A stretch of DNA of 64,000 nucleotides from Trichopria drosophilae (lineage: Eukaryota; Arthropoda; Insecta; Hymenoptera; Diapriidae). This document shows positions 37,101 to 48,714 of this stretch, one piece after another (position 1 is the first letter of the stretch; each line of letters starts with the position of its first letter). The translations under genes and the position numbers were made by a program. The DNA is taken from the NCBI GenBank assembly GCA_030407085.1, contig CM059586.1, positions 31,297,501 through 31,361,500 on the forward strand, given 5' to 3'. Under the pieces are notes generated by a model that did not search any database, had not been told where the DNA came from, and saw nothing but the letters and a program-made list of their open reading frames with translations.

Positions 37101-40100
37101 ATTTTACTGATTATATTCGTACTTAGGAGACAAAAAAAATGGCCAGAATCCATCTCTTATTGCATCGTGACCAAACTACTACAGTACCCAAAAAATAACA
37201 GCATCACAATCCAAAGGGTATTGACCTTTTATAACGGCAAAACTGTTTGCCAGGTGCTTAGGTCTCAATATTAGATGAAACCTGCCCAACAAGTCATTAG
37301 CATCAGAAGATCTACATAATTTTCATGATCCTACACGATACAATTGTTAGCAAGTAGACTGAAGTAGAAAGTGAAGATCATTCTTCAGTATTATAAAAGG
37401 CAGTTGAACCAGGAAGAAGTTTTAAGGTTGGAGCTGTCTACTTCAGCCGGTTACAACATGAAGAGAGTTTACTGGCCAGTACCACGCCCAACATTGTTGC
37501 ACGTTCGTACGACATCCTTCGCACCGTTCGGTTTCGTGTTATTACGGCCTCATAAATATGTCCAGTGCGATACCGATCGCATGTAACCGAGTAGAATAAA
37601 GGAAGAACGAGGGCCATCTCTATCTCGAAGGCCGAGGAATGATTCTGTTAGGTGATGGCATTTCAGACGTTTTTTGTACTCAATAAACAAACATACTAGA
37701 GATAAAATGGATTTTTTTACTTTAGTAACAGACTTAAAGAATGAAGAACTATATTTTGAATTTCCTGGTAGCGCAATATTATGGATTCAAATCATTTGTC
37801 CAAGCTTATCAACGAGATCAGTTCGTGTGTGCTTTGGTAAATAAATTACCTCAAAATGCTATTAAGGCCACCTAATGTTGGACATTCTTGAAGTGGTTCC
37901 GAGAAACAACCTCGGCGAGCATGTTCTCCACATAGAAAAAGGCTTCTTTTCGCGTTTTCATCGCATTAGCACTTCGCTCGCAACTTCCTCATTCTCTCCA
38001 ATTAGCAATTGCTCCAGTTCCATCGTTCACCGACATCTTGTTTATTTATCACGAGTCTTCATTGTCCGTTAGGAGCCTAATGCCAAAGTCAATAATTGGA
38101 TTGACGACTCTTTGGTACTGGACACGACTTTTTCCTCGTTAGCTCGCTATATCAGCGAGACGTGGAATTGACGGATGATTCCTAAATAGGATTCGGGAGC
38201 AACGCACGTGAGAAAAGTCTGACGAGAAGATGTCCTGTATGCGATGGATCCTTTGGAATCGTGACATTTTGACATACGTAGAAATCTTCCAATAGGAAAT
38301 TAACTCAGGGTCGCGGGGCCATATGCCGCAGGGCTGAATTAGTGTTCCCACTTAGAGCTTCTCCTGTATTGGTGTACAAAAGATAGTATGTCCAGTTTCA
38401 ATAATATCAATAACATTCTTCGTTCTTTTTCGTTTTATTTATAACAGAATTGTAAATAACCTTTTTTACTTGTTATTGAAATCCGTTGATACTTATTCTT
38501 ACATTGAGTACTTTTACATTACATTGATTGCACTTAAGTTAAATGGTGTGAAAAATAATTTGTTGTAATGTATTATGACCTTAAAAGAAGCATCATTCAG
38601 GTTTCCCCAATTATATTTACAATCTCCGGAGTCTAAATTAATTACTGTAAACGATAAAACAGTTTCGATGCATCCTTGAAAGACGTGTAATTTGTTCCAT
38701 CTTACTGAATACCAAGTATTTTGCATTAAAATTTAAAAAATTGTTTAAACTGGTTAAGATTTAAAAAATGCACTGAACCAAACGTTATATTAAACGTATT
38801 ACAACGATAGAAAGTATAAAAAGGTTAGAAATTTCAAATGAGGCAAGGCTGATAATTAGGTAGTTTGAATATCTAAATCTAGAGGAACTTGATTTACATT
38901 TTTTTATTCATTCGAAAATTGTTAAAGGAATTACCGGTTTAAAGTAAACATAAAAAACTGCAATCAGGTAAAAGTTTCATGCTCTTATTTTTGAAAAAAT
39001 TGTAATGAGGGATTTTAATTATTTGTAGCTTATTTTTTTTTAGAAACGACCTTGTACAATTTCCATGAAAGGATCTCGAAATTAAGATTAGTTCGATATT
39101 GCAACTTGTTTGTATACTATTTTACTTATTACTGAGAGAACGCAATACCAGTCACAACTTCTAGGAAATCTACGATTGTACGTTTAATTAAAGCTACTAT
39201 ATTAATGTTTCCAGTCGTACATTAAGTAATGCATCAGTGCCATTCTCTGACAAGATAGGAGTTAAAAAACCTCAGGGTGATTGAAGAACGTATTCGTCAC
39301 GTATCGATATCAGTTAATTAATTCACTGGCATTCGTGGATTTGAACTTTAATTATTTATAGTCGTAAACATAAATATCGAATGCGGTCGCTTAAAATAAC
39401 CAAGTATTGATTCGTGGCCTATATCACGCATTTCGTTACGTAACGATGAATCAGGAATACCGAGATTCGTTTAATACCGCTTTGTCGGTGATCCACTATG
39501 AAGCTTGGGAATAACATTTGAAATAGCCTTTTAACCCGATATTCAAAGATACCAGCTATGAATGGAGAACAATTACGTTGTTGGAATTCGTTCGATCGAT
39601 TGTACTGTGATGTAATTGATCAGCCAGTATGTATAGTTGGCCGGCTGGCCACGACCTGTCCCACGTGAGTTTTCGAGATTGAGAATACGCTCGCCAAAGT
39701 GTGATGTTGGCATGCACGGAACTACTTCCTCGTGATTGATCGATCGTGGCAAAAAAACACAATGGCGTTACGTAAAGCATATTTCACTTCGATTCGTGTC
39801 ATTTGCGGAATTACCTGAGTAACATTCTGGACAATGTGTTCTACTACCAACATCACCATCGCCATCTTGAATCGACTTTAGGATTTTTCTTCTCAAGGAT
39901 AGATTTCCATAAGGTCTAGAATCGGTAGGACTCGAGCAAGATCAAAATTGACGTACATCCTGATAAATCAACTCATAAACTGGAGATGTTGGTTGGATGA
40001 AAAGAAAAAAGTTTCCATTTATTATACTGTCCAATCGCCCCTCCATAACTGTTAGGGTAAAAAACTCAATTATTAAAATTTTTTTGTTTCCTTAAAGATT

Positions 40101-40300
40101 TTCGAAATTTTCAAAAATTCTAAAAAAATCCATCATATTTACAAGAAGAAAGTATGATGTCAGATGCAAGTTTATTAAAACGTTAAAAATAATGTTTAAA
40201 ATTGTTGTAAATTTCAAAAATGTCTATCTTTAAGAATGAATGTTTAAATAATCATTTTTTTGTGTGGCGGAGACTCTAAAATAATACGTTTTTTTACCTT
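34166..40300. other. Largely repeat-free stretch with CpG-bearing islands
   Basis: This is the longest part of the window without recognisable elements. Higher-complexity CpG-bearing blocks lie at about 34570-35310, 35920-36680 (with an AGAGAGACAGAGAGGG purine run at 35937 and GCGCGCCATCTTACGCCGCG near 36625), 37470-37650, 37870-38350 and 39400-39790. Frames up to about 100 codons occur but on opposing strands and without domains. I see no exon with both good splice sites. It could be the regulatory neighbourhood of a gene outside the window. Confidence 0.45.
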
Positions 40301-40480
40301 TTTGGTCTTTTACAGTGTCTCAAATATATTCTTAAATGGTTATGGTTATTTCGGCCATATAATAAAAATTAAAAATGGTTGAGTTTAATAAAAATTTAAA
40401 AATTACAGAAAGAGAAAAAACAAACAAGGGTTAATAGTTTGGAGGTTTCTTTTGTAATATAAATAATAAGTGAAAATTTA
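40301..40480. repeat. Partial copy of the 13.9-kb inverted repeat
   Basis: Shared strings in the same order are CAAATATATTCTTAAA, ATTAAAAATGGTTGAG, TTTAATAAAAATTTAAAAATTA and CAAACAAGGGTTAATAGTTTGG. The second arm is missing. Confidence 0.6.
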
Positions 40481-40499
40481 GTGATGTTTTGAATGACTA

Positions 40500-41420
40500 G
40501 AAAAATCTAAAAAAATTTAGAAATATATTTTTGATAAATCTTGACATGCTTGAATTTTTACGATTTTTTATGTGATTTTCAAAATAAAAAACGTTAAAAA
40601 TCGTCATTTTACTTTTTAAATCAATTGAGAGTGCATAAAAAAAAACGAAAAAATGTTTAGATAGGTTTGAGGTCAGTATAAAGTTACCTGATTTTTTTTA
40701 GAGGACTTTTTACCGGATTTTAATACTCAAAAAAATTGAAAAAACAACTATTTTATGACTTTTTTTTTCTTAAATCAATTGAATACATATAAAAACATGT
40801 AAAAAAGATTTAAATATTGAGGTCGATAAAAAGTTACAGGATTTTTTGTTTACATTTTTGAAGTAATTTCGAAAATTACCAAAAAAAAATATATATATAG
40901 AGATGTACATTAATTTTAAGTTTTTTTATGCATACTCAATTGATTTCAGAAAATGAAAAGTTATAAAACAGCGATTTTTCAGGATTTTTAGTTTCAAAAT
41001 CACGCAAAAGATTTTTCAGATTTTTTTATTCTTGTCCAATCGATTTAACAAAGGTAAAACTCGTAAAATATCGCTTTTTCAAATTTTCTGTTTACTTTCA
41101 AAATTACGTAAAAATTTAAAAAAAATTCATATTGACTTCAAATATATCTCTGAATTTGTTAAGATTTTCTAATGCATTCTCAAACGATTGAAGAAAACAA
41201 AATTCGTAAATTAGCGGTTTTTTAAGTTTTTTGTCTCGCAAAATCACGTAAAAAATCTGAAAAAGTTCAAGCATCTTAAGATTTATGACAAATGATATTT
41301 CTGAATATTTGTAGATATTTTTGGTTGTCTGAGGCTGCTGCAGTACAATAAAAACTTTAAAAAATACAGTTTTGAAATTCTGTGGGTCTTCCTCCATAAA
41401 AAAATGATTATTTAAAAAAT
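40500..41420. repeat. Divergent tandem repeat, period roughly 100-155 bp
   Basis: A unit reading CAATTGA..., then a run like AAAGTTATAAAA, CGATTTTT and CAAAATCACGTAAAAA recurs near 40623, 40778, 40936, 41038 and 41182. Copies differ a lot from each other and the spacing is uneven. Non-coding. Confidence 0.5.
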
Positions 41421-43199
41421 ATTCTTAAAGATGTAGAAAAAATATACATTCTAAGGCAGGTTATTTTTTATTTTTTGATCATGTTAATGAATTCAAAAAT
41501 GCATAAGAAGAATCAAATGCCATCATTCTGGTTTCTAGTGATAAAAAATCTTATTCTTTGTCTGGTTCAACTAAACTTTCCAATTGTAATATTTAAGCAT
41601 TGTTGACAGTGGTTTTTTACCTAGTAGATCAAAAACTAAAGACTACGAAAACAAAATTCATCATACATGTTCTTCAAAGAATAAATTCAAAGCCTTCTCA
41701 AAAAAACACTTGATTTAAATGTAAATTTAAAGCCTTATTCAGACCAAGTGTCTTCTAGATATGTGGTAAGTAGAAACGGATTGTTGACATCTAGTCATAG
41801 CTATTTTCGATTCCATTCACAGTTCCTAAAAATAAAGTCTGAGAGGCGGCACCAAAAAAGTTTAGCTTCGATCTTTTCAGTACCTTGGTATCGATAGAGA
41901 TGTTGTGTTTGAATATAATCAATAGAAGAGGAAAATCTAAGTGTATCTAGACTACAATGAAAGTTCAGAACCGCAAGAACTGAAAAATATTGTGATGAGA
42001 AATACAGACGCAAATATTATATAGCGACAAATGGGTCCATCAGCTTAGTTTCTACTTATGCTCTTTGTTTTGGATATAAACTTCGATAACTTCCAGAAAA
42101 GCTCTTATTTACTACAGGTTTTTTATATTATCTCTCAAGACCGACGCGGAAAGTTGGGTCTTCCTCTGATCGCTAAGAAACTGAATCATTTCGACAGCAC
42201 AAAGCATTTTCAGCATTAGCCTTTAGAAACATGTTCTTAATTAATCCTCTTTTGAAGAGTCAGCTTGAAAGGAGTAAATCTTTTAACAGTCTACTCTTGT
42301 CGCGAAATTTTCCGTACGTTTTATAAGGCCCTTGTGTCTCTTTAGCACATTTAGTCGTTTTGACGATACTTTTAAAATCCGATCGTATTCTTGCTTATTA
42401 CCTCTCGTTTATGTCAGTTCTGATACGCGTTGTTTGATGGTTAATTTATAATGAATATATTGCTAGAATCTACTGTATTAACCTCTGAAAATTAATAATA
42501 AAGATTAAAGTTCTGGATTTTTATGAAATAGAAATGTAGAAGTCGGGCAAGCATTGAAGTACAGCCCGGAGAAAAGTAATACAAAAATATAATTCCCATT
42601 TTGTTCATGGCAAACATTGTAGATGTTCATTAGTTGTCTTACTCAGACCGCCACTTTAGTGAAATGCTGGGCGATTCCATTATTTAATTAGCGTGTCGTC
42701 GAAATGTCTTCTTGGAGACAAATTTTTGTGCTATTGAATTTGTTTACTATATTTGTAAAAACTTTCAGGAAGGCGCGGATGTATTCAATACATCTGCATT
42801 TTGTAAATGTTTAAATTTCCATATGATAACCCTGGTAGAAATGAAAACATTTTTTGTACAATTCTTGTATAACATTCTTATTTACAACTAAATGTGGATT
42901 TCTTGAAATTTTGCGGAATACTACCTAGGATAGTGCCGTGAGTTTTTAATAACACTTGCATGGAACTCATAAGTGAGAGTAGAACGCATTTTGTGATTTA
43001 TGACTTTCAACCAGAGTACCATTGAGTCTATCATGTGAGTCTTGATTGAAACTTGAGTCAAAGACGTACTCAGCCTACTGCCTATTGACTAACAATAAAA
43101 ATCAGTAATCTATTAACGACTGAAATTACATTTTTTTCAACTTCAATTTTAATCAAGTATTTCGTAACAAAATGAAAATTAAAAAAAAATTTAAAGGTA
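41421..43199. other. AT-rich non-coding stretch
   Basis: No gene is recognised. 41720-42480 is somewhat more complex but has only short frames and no clear splice-bounded segment. Confidence 0.45.
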
Positions 43200-44312
43200 C
43201 GTATACTACTATTTTCGAGAATGCTCTTCAAGATTCCGAGGTCAAACTTAAGCTTCAGCAATTAGGAAATCCAATGTGGTGACGAATTTGCAGAAAATTA
43301 CATAAAATGCAGAAATATTTAGTATTATACATTTTTTGGAGCTATCAGAATAGTGGTATTTTATTTAAAATATGGATAAAATAATTTAATTTTAATTAAA
43401 ATTGAAAAATTTCTTTGAAAAATTTCTGGCTATTTTAACTCAGAAACTATAAGCTTTTTTAAAAGAATTTTAAGAATAAAAAGTTTTTAAAAATCACCCA
43501 GGAATATACTGAAATTTTTTAAATGATATTTTCAGACATCTTTTACTTAAATTTGTTCATAAATTTTAAACAATTTTTGCAAAATTCTAAACAATGGAAT
43601 TGTTCGACAAAAATGGATGGAATTTTTCAGATTTTTTAAGCGATATTTTTAGACATTTTTTATGTAAATTTTTGACAAATATTTCAAACATTTACGAGAA
43701 ATTCTAAAAAATGTTGATACATTCTTTGATGCATTCTGAGCATTTTTTGTTCTCTGCAATTTGTTCGAAAAACTGATAGTTTTGGGGAAATTAATTTCAA
43801 ATATTATAGTTAAGGATTGTTTTTTTTTTCGAGAACTATAGCACACTTTGACAAGAACAACAAAAAATGCTTATAATTCATCAAAGAGTATACCACAATT
43901 TTTGCAGAATATTTCATTAGAAATTGTTGAAAAATATAAATAAAAAATTTCTAAAAATCGGAATATATTCCTCCATGATTCACAAGAGCTTTTAGTTCTC
44001 AGAATGTTTTCTAAAAAAGGTCATAATTTCTAAGTTACAGTATCCAGAAATTTTTCAATAAAAAAATTCACTCCAAGGCCGTTTTCAGACCGTTTTTTTC
44101 TTAAAATTCAAATATTCTATCCACTTTTGTGCCTAATTTGAATAGTATACCAATGTTCTGATGCCTGCAGCAAAATTCATAAAACTACATATTTGTAAAT
44201 TTTTTGAAAATGTTCTTCAAATTTGATGATATACCAGAATTCTTGTTGGATAAAACTGAATTTTGACTCCGGAAACTTGAAGAGCGATCTCGATAATATT
44301 AGTAAAAGTTAC
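43200..44312. repeat. Palindromic AT-rich element, most complete copy of its family
   Basis: The left end (TATTTTCGAGAATGCTCTTC, AAGATTCCGAGGTCAAA) and the right end (complement of TATTATCGAGATCGCTCTTC, AAGTTTCCGGAGTCAAA) are inverted copies about 1.1 kb apart. The interior is also largely self-complementary but imperfect. The other family members are at 7.9, 10.0 and 24.6 kb. No coding capacity, and no certain target duplication. Confidence 0.65.
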
Positions 44313-44513
44313 TTTCTCTTAACTTTTAATTCGAAGTAAATAATTGAAATTGAAGTAAAAAATGTCATTTAAGGCGTTAATGGTTTAAGTTAATCACAGA
44401 GAACTCACAACAAGTATCATAAAGTGGAGATTTTTGCGCAGGCTCAATGCAAATTTGTCGATTTAGTTTTCACCTCATGTCTCATGTCAACTGTCATTAA
44501 CTCCCTTATAAAT

Positions 44514-44732
44514 GGGTGCTGCTCGAAAAATTTACAAATCAAACAGTAAAAAACGGATATTAAAAAAACGGACATTAAAAAACCGACAGTAAAAAAATTA
44601 ACAATTTAAAAAATGATGGTCCACTTGTCAATGTGTATATTTTTTTATGTGTCTGGTTTTCGACTGCCGGCTTTTTGCCTGTCAGTTTTTTGACCTCTTC
44701 TTTTTTTATTTGTCGTTTTTCGACCCGCACCC
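44514..44732. mobile_element. GGGTGC-family element
   Basis: The left end GGGTGCTGCTCGAAAAATTT and the right end complementary to GGGTGCGGGTCGAAAAACG are inverted. Left-arm units are of the form AAAAAACGGACATT, right-arm units the complement (CTGTCAGTTTTTTGACC). Flanks TTATAAAT and AGACTCAC do not match, so the duplication is lost or the end is rearranged. Non-coding. Confidence 0.7.
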
Positions 44733-46496
44733 AGACTCACACCTCGATACCAACGAATTTAGTTGGGTGAGAGAACCAATAAATTGGTTAAGTTGGTCCT
44801 TCCAGTCAATTTTTATAATGGTTCTCAATACTGTAAGCTAGTTGGTTGAGGCAACTTATTATTCTATTCAAATCGTTTTTTCCGTGCGCCACAGTCATGT
44901 GACATACTTTCAGACATATTTCTAATCAATCCATGTCGCATTTATAAAAATACACTTGATAACCCAACCATACTTAATTTAAAATTGCTTAGTTCTCTCA
45001 TCCGTATGAGATATTAGTTGGAGCAATCAAGGAATAGTTTCAGATATAAATTGTCTACAAACCAATTAATCAGTAAAAAACAAAAAAATCAATTGGTTAA
45101 TTAGATCACTAAGATTGGTTGCTCCAACTGATCTTTTTTTTCATTTAGGATGTCATATTTTAGAACATACGAATCTTGTAATCCTGACAAATAAAAGTAT
45201 CCAAACTCGATATGATCCAAAGAGTCAATAAACTTGTGGTACCACAACAGAGTTCTACCACGGTTAACTAATCCGTGGTTCAATTCTTTGATTTAACTGT
45301 CTCGCTGGCTGGAGGTAGAATAATCAGCAGCTAAAAATCTGAACTTTTCTATGACAATCAAAATATTTAAATCTGTTAAAGATTACGCAAAAACAAATAA
45401 GGAATAGCCCAGAATGAGTTCTGATGACGAAACTATAAATTATGATAATTTTATCATTTATTAATAGTTGGAAACACTCTATTGGAAACAGAAAATAAAA
45501 AAATATGCAAAGAAAAGGGAAAAGAAGGATTGCATTTATGGAATAAAAAAAAAATGTCCGATACATTGCGCAGGTAGCAGAACGGATGCTTTCTCGAACG
45601 TATCCCTGGAGTTCTTTGCACTCAATCGAGGGAGAAATTGGAACATCCGGCGGGCTGATGCACCAGATTGGCTCAACGGGGTTCATGATACCGGGTACAC
45701 GGCTGCTATCGCGAGCTGGATAGATGCAGCAGCTGTCGCGATGACGTCATCGTTTGCGTGGGTCGGCGTCCCGACGCCGGAAGTCGCTCGATATTCCAGT
45801 AGCCCGGGCGACCCGAATTGACCCGTCGGTCGCGTCGCACACGAGGACGATTTCATATTTTCCATCTCTTTCGATTTTTAATCCTCTCATACGTTGCAAC
45901 GATATGATTTCCCACGCTCATAAATGTCTAGATCATAATGCAATTGATACGTTACGTCACATTTCTGATGTTTCGTTAAGAGTAATATTACGTACGAATT
46001 ACCCGGTATGCGTTTTGAATATCTAATGCATGGACGATCCTGGAATGCAAAATGTAGATTCGTAAACATAACCTAAACTTAATAAAATTCTCCTCCTTTT
46101 TTATCATTAGAAATCCGGTCGAAAATTACGTGCCGACTTGTTTTTGCTGAACTCAACTCTTTCTTTCGACGATCCCTATCCTGTGACCCAGATATGTCTC
46201 TATCGATGTACATGCCAAGATTATTAGTCAATTGCGTGCAGCTAATATAACGAAATGTACGTTATTCGCCACATGTACAGCATAAATTTAGAAAATGATT
46301 GGATGATATCTGATGTTATTCACTCACACGATTTCCTGTCATGAAAGTTTACGTGTGATAAGCTGTAGCAAAGTGTTAAATTTTAGGCATTAAGACCCTA
46401 AAAACATAAATTATTCTCGTGTAAAATAATGTTAAGACTAAATTTCCTAGATTGATGTACAATCAGCTAAATAGCTCGTATCTTTTTCTGTTTCAG
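44733..46496. other. Non-coding stretch with a CpG-bearing patch
   Basis: 44740-45135 carries GGTTG-rich pieces (AGATTGGTTGCTCCAACTGA, AATAAATTGGTTAAGTTGG) that also appear near 54350 and may be an eroded inverted repeat. About 45560-45900 is GC-richer (GACGTCATCGTTTGCGTGGG, CGACGCCGGAAGTCGC) with frames open on both strands, ending on the plus strand at TGA 45819-45821. No domain is recognised. 45900-46490 is plain. Confidence 0.45.
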
Positions 46497-46640
46497 GTAT
46501 GACGTAGATTCTACTAAAGTGGAAATCAAATTTTTGATATTCGAGCCAGTCGACGATTGGATGGGCTTTTCGGATACTTCCATCGAGTTTCAGGAGTTTG
46601 TCACGCGTCTGAGGAAGTTGGTCGTTGGTACATTCCTCGG
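46497..46640 (+). CDS. Candidate internal exon of an unrecognised gene
   Basis: The segment follows a strong acceptor (TATCTTTTTCTGTTTCAG ending at 46496) and ends at a strong donor (CGG/GTAAAGT at 46641). Reading from 46498 it is open for 47 codons with leftover bases that keep phase (144 bp in all). The peptide starts Y-D-V-D, has a hydrophobic stretch IKFLIF, then PVDDWMGFSD and ends LRKLVVGTFL. The other two forward frames stop early next to the acceptor, though one reopens downstream and the minus strand is also partly open, so openness alone is weak evidence. I recognise no family. No partner exon is identified. It could be real, a pseudo-exon or a relic. Confidence 0.3.
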
Positions 46641-46903
46641 GTAAAGTTTGATAATATTAGACGAATGAACGGGCACATCTTAGCCAACGTCCAACTTTTC
46701 TCGGATGTACACAGAAGTTTCCAAAAAGTAGATCCGATGTCAGCTGCGTTATCCAAACCTCTGGAGGCGTGGAACCAAATTTTTCAGCAGTAACTCGTGA
46801 GTAGCAAAGTTGGCCAATAACGGCGGCAAGTCCCAGCTGGAATGCACGATCATCCTTTCACCAAGGGTTATCGATACAAAAAAAAAACACAATGGGTATC
46901 TGG
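46641..46903. other. Spacer after the candidate exon
   Basis: Sequence is mixed in composition with frames open on both strands (to about 46793 plus, 46952 minus). I could not assign any of it. Confidence 0.4.
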
Positions 46904-46905
46904 TA

Positions 46906-47285
46906 CACAGAAAAAAATAAGTCTTAAAATTGTAACATCCTAAATTCATCATCAGGTGAGGCTTAATTTAGGCCCGAAATTGCGTTAATTTTCTTAAATT
47001 CAGTCAGTGTTTTGGCTTAAAGTCTTACTTTCAGTGAGAAAAACTGACTTTTAGACGATATTTTTGCTTAAAATAAGATTTATCGAGTTTATGGCATCTA
47101 AGTTAGACGAATTTTATTTCAAACCAAAATAACGGCTGAAAGTCAGTTTTGTTGTCTGAAAGTAAGACTTTATGCCTAAATATTGACTGAATTTTAGAAG
47201 ATTAACGCAGTTTTGGGCTGAAATTAAGCTTGACCTACTGCTAAATTTAAGATGTAACAATTTTAAGACTTATTTTTTTTCTGTG
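46906..47285. mobile_element. CACAG-family MITE, copy 3 (complete)
   Basis: The ends CACAGAAAAAAATAAGTC and its complement GACTTATTTTTTTTCTGTG lie between TA dinucleotides (46904-46905 and 47286-47287). The arms pair through AATTCATCATCAGGTGAGGC, TAATTTTCTTAAATTCAGTCA and CTTAAAGTCTTACTTTCAG. Best-preserved copy in the window, 380 bp, non-coding. Confidence 0.9.
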
Positions 47286-47330
47286 TACAGTCGTGCCAAC
47301 CTTAGGGGAATCTGCCTGTCGCACGTAAAT

Positions 47331-47681
47331 CAGAAAAAAATAAGTCTTAAAATTGTTACATCCTAAATTCATCATCAGGTGAGGCTTAATTCAGGCCCGA
47401 AATTGCGTTAATTTTCCTTAATTCAGTCAGTGTTTTGGCTTAAAGTCTTACTTTCAGTGAGCGCAACTGACTTTTAGACGATATTTTGGCTCAAAGTAAG
47501 ATTTATCGAGCTTATGGCATCAAAAGTTAGACGAATCTTATTTCAAACCAAAATATCTGCTGAAAGTCAGTTTTATTGTCTGAAAGTAAGACTTTGAGCC
47601 TAAATATTGACTGAATTTAAGAAGATTAACGCAATTTTGGGCTGTAATTAAGCCTCACTTGATGATGAATTTAAGATGTTA
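47331..47681. mobile_element. CACAG-family MITE, copy 4 (right end truncated)
   Basis: It starts CAGAAAAAAATAAGTC and follows copy 3 closely through the whole interior, but stops at AATTTAAGATGTTAC without the terminal GACTTATTTTTT. The missing end directly abuts copy 5, so the truncation is probably linked to that insertion or to a deletion between copies. Confidence 0.85.
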
Positions 47682-47690
47682 CTTGCGATA

Positions 47691-48066
47691 CACAGAAAAA
47701 AATAAGTCTTGAAATTGTTACATCTTAAATTCATCATTAGGTGAGGCTTAATTTCAGCGCAAAATTGCCTTAATCTTCTTAAATTCAGTCAATATTTAGG
47801 CTTAAAGTCTTACTTTCAGTGAGCAAACTGACTTTTAGACGATATTTTGGCTTGAAATACGATTTATCGAGCTTATGGCCTCTAAGTTATACGAATCTTA
47901 TTTCAACCTAATATATCGGCAGAAAGTCAGTTTTGTTGTCTGAAAGTAAGACTTTAAGCCTAAATATTGACTGAATTTAAGAAGATTAACGCAATTTTGG
48001 GCTGAAATTAAGCCTTTTACGGTGCTTAATTTGAGATGTAACAATTTTAAGACTTATTTTTTTCTG
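47691..48066. mobile_element. CACAG-family MITE, copy 5
   Basis: The left end CACAGAAAAAAATAAGTC and right end GACTTATTTTTTTCTG lie between TA 47689-47690 and TA 48067-48068. Its right portion (CTTTTACGGTGCTTAATTTGAGATG) is closer to copies 1 and 2 than to copies 3 and 4, so it is a different subfamily or a recombinant. Confidence 0.85.
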
Positions 48067-48147
48067 TAATGTTTGGGGACTTCCTGTGATTGTGCTCTTA
48101 TTGGGAGGCACGACATATAGGTGAACAATTGAGGTCGAACATGCACG

Positions 48148-48588
48148 ATGGTCGTCATTTCTGCCGGGGATGGTTCGCATTCTGATGCTGCAGCAGAATG
48201 CGGTCGCGGCGGTACAGCGCTTACGCGAGTACGTCCGGATTTTTCAGCGACCGGACGAGATATCGACTCGGGTATGTTCGGTTACGTTCGGCTCATTTCA
48301 GTCAGCTGGCTCTTTAAGGGCGTTGCCCCGCTGCTGTACCATTCATTACCGAGCGCAGCCGGGACAGTTGCCGCCGCGGGCAATTCGCTTCGTTTCTCCG
48401 CCGCCGCCGCGCTTTCAGCAGCGTATACAGCCGACCACCCACTACTACTCCTACTACTACTACGATTACTCATACTATGTACTACAGCCACCAATACTAT
48501 ACCACTACAAATACTACGGATACTACGGATACGGGTGTTTGTACCACCTCTGAAATCCCTACCACCAACGCGGATTGCTGTCTTGTAA
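48148..48588 (+). CDS. GC-rich open region, possible exon of unknown protein
   Basis: An ATG at 48148 opens 146 codons, and in a second frame an ATG at 48170 opens 127 codons. The second frame begins MVRILMLQQNAVAAV and continues through RLREYVRIFQRPDEI to a good donor-like site (ACTCGG/GTATGT at about 48271), which would make a short first exon. Past that point it becomes proline- and tyrosine-rich over a TAC repeat. The minus strand is also open for 123 codons, so GC content alone may explain all three. No family is recognised. I prefer the 48170 frame up to 48271 if any is real. Confidence 0.2.
   Translation: MVVISAGDGSHSDAAAECGRGGTALTRVRPDFSATGRDIDSGMFGYVRLISVSWLFKGVAPLLYHSLPSAAGTVAAAGNSLRFSAAAALSAAYTADHPLLLLLLLRLLILCTTATNTIPLQILRILRIRVFVPPLKSLPPTRIAVL
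48440..48535. repeat. Imperfect (TAC)n microsatellite
   Basis: ACTACTACTCCTACTACTAC is followed by interrupted TAC/TAT units to TACTACGGATACTACGGATACGG. In one frame it reads as a tyrosine-rich segment. Confidence 0.75.
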
Positions 48589-48714
48589 CCGGCGCGTCGC
48601 GTTGTAGCGCAGCAGTGGCACGGTTCACCTTTACTTCTTCCCCATTTTAACATTTTTTTTCGATTTCATTACTTTTTTTTATTTTGTTAAAAATTTTTAA
48701 GTAATTTTGAATTC

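Noticed and set aside
45560..45865. Possible exon with open frames on both strands
   Set aside because: No matching acceptor and donor pair in frame and no recognised domain; kept as a CpG-bearing patch.
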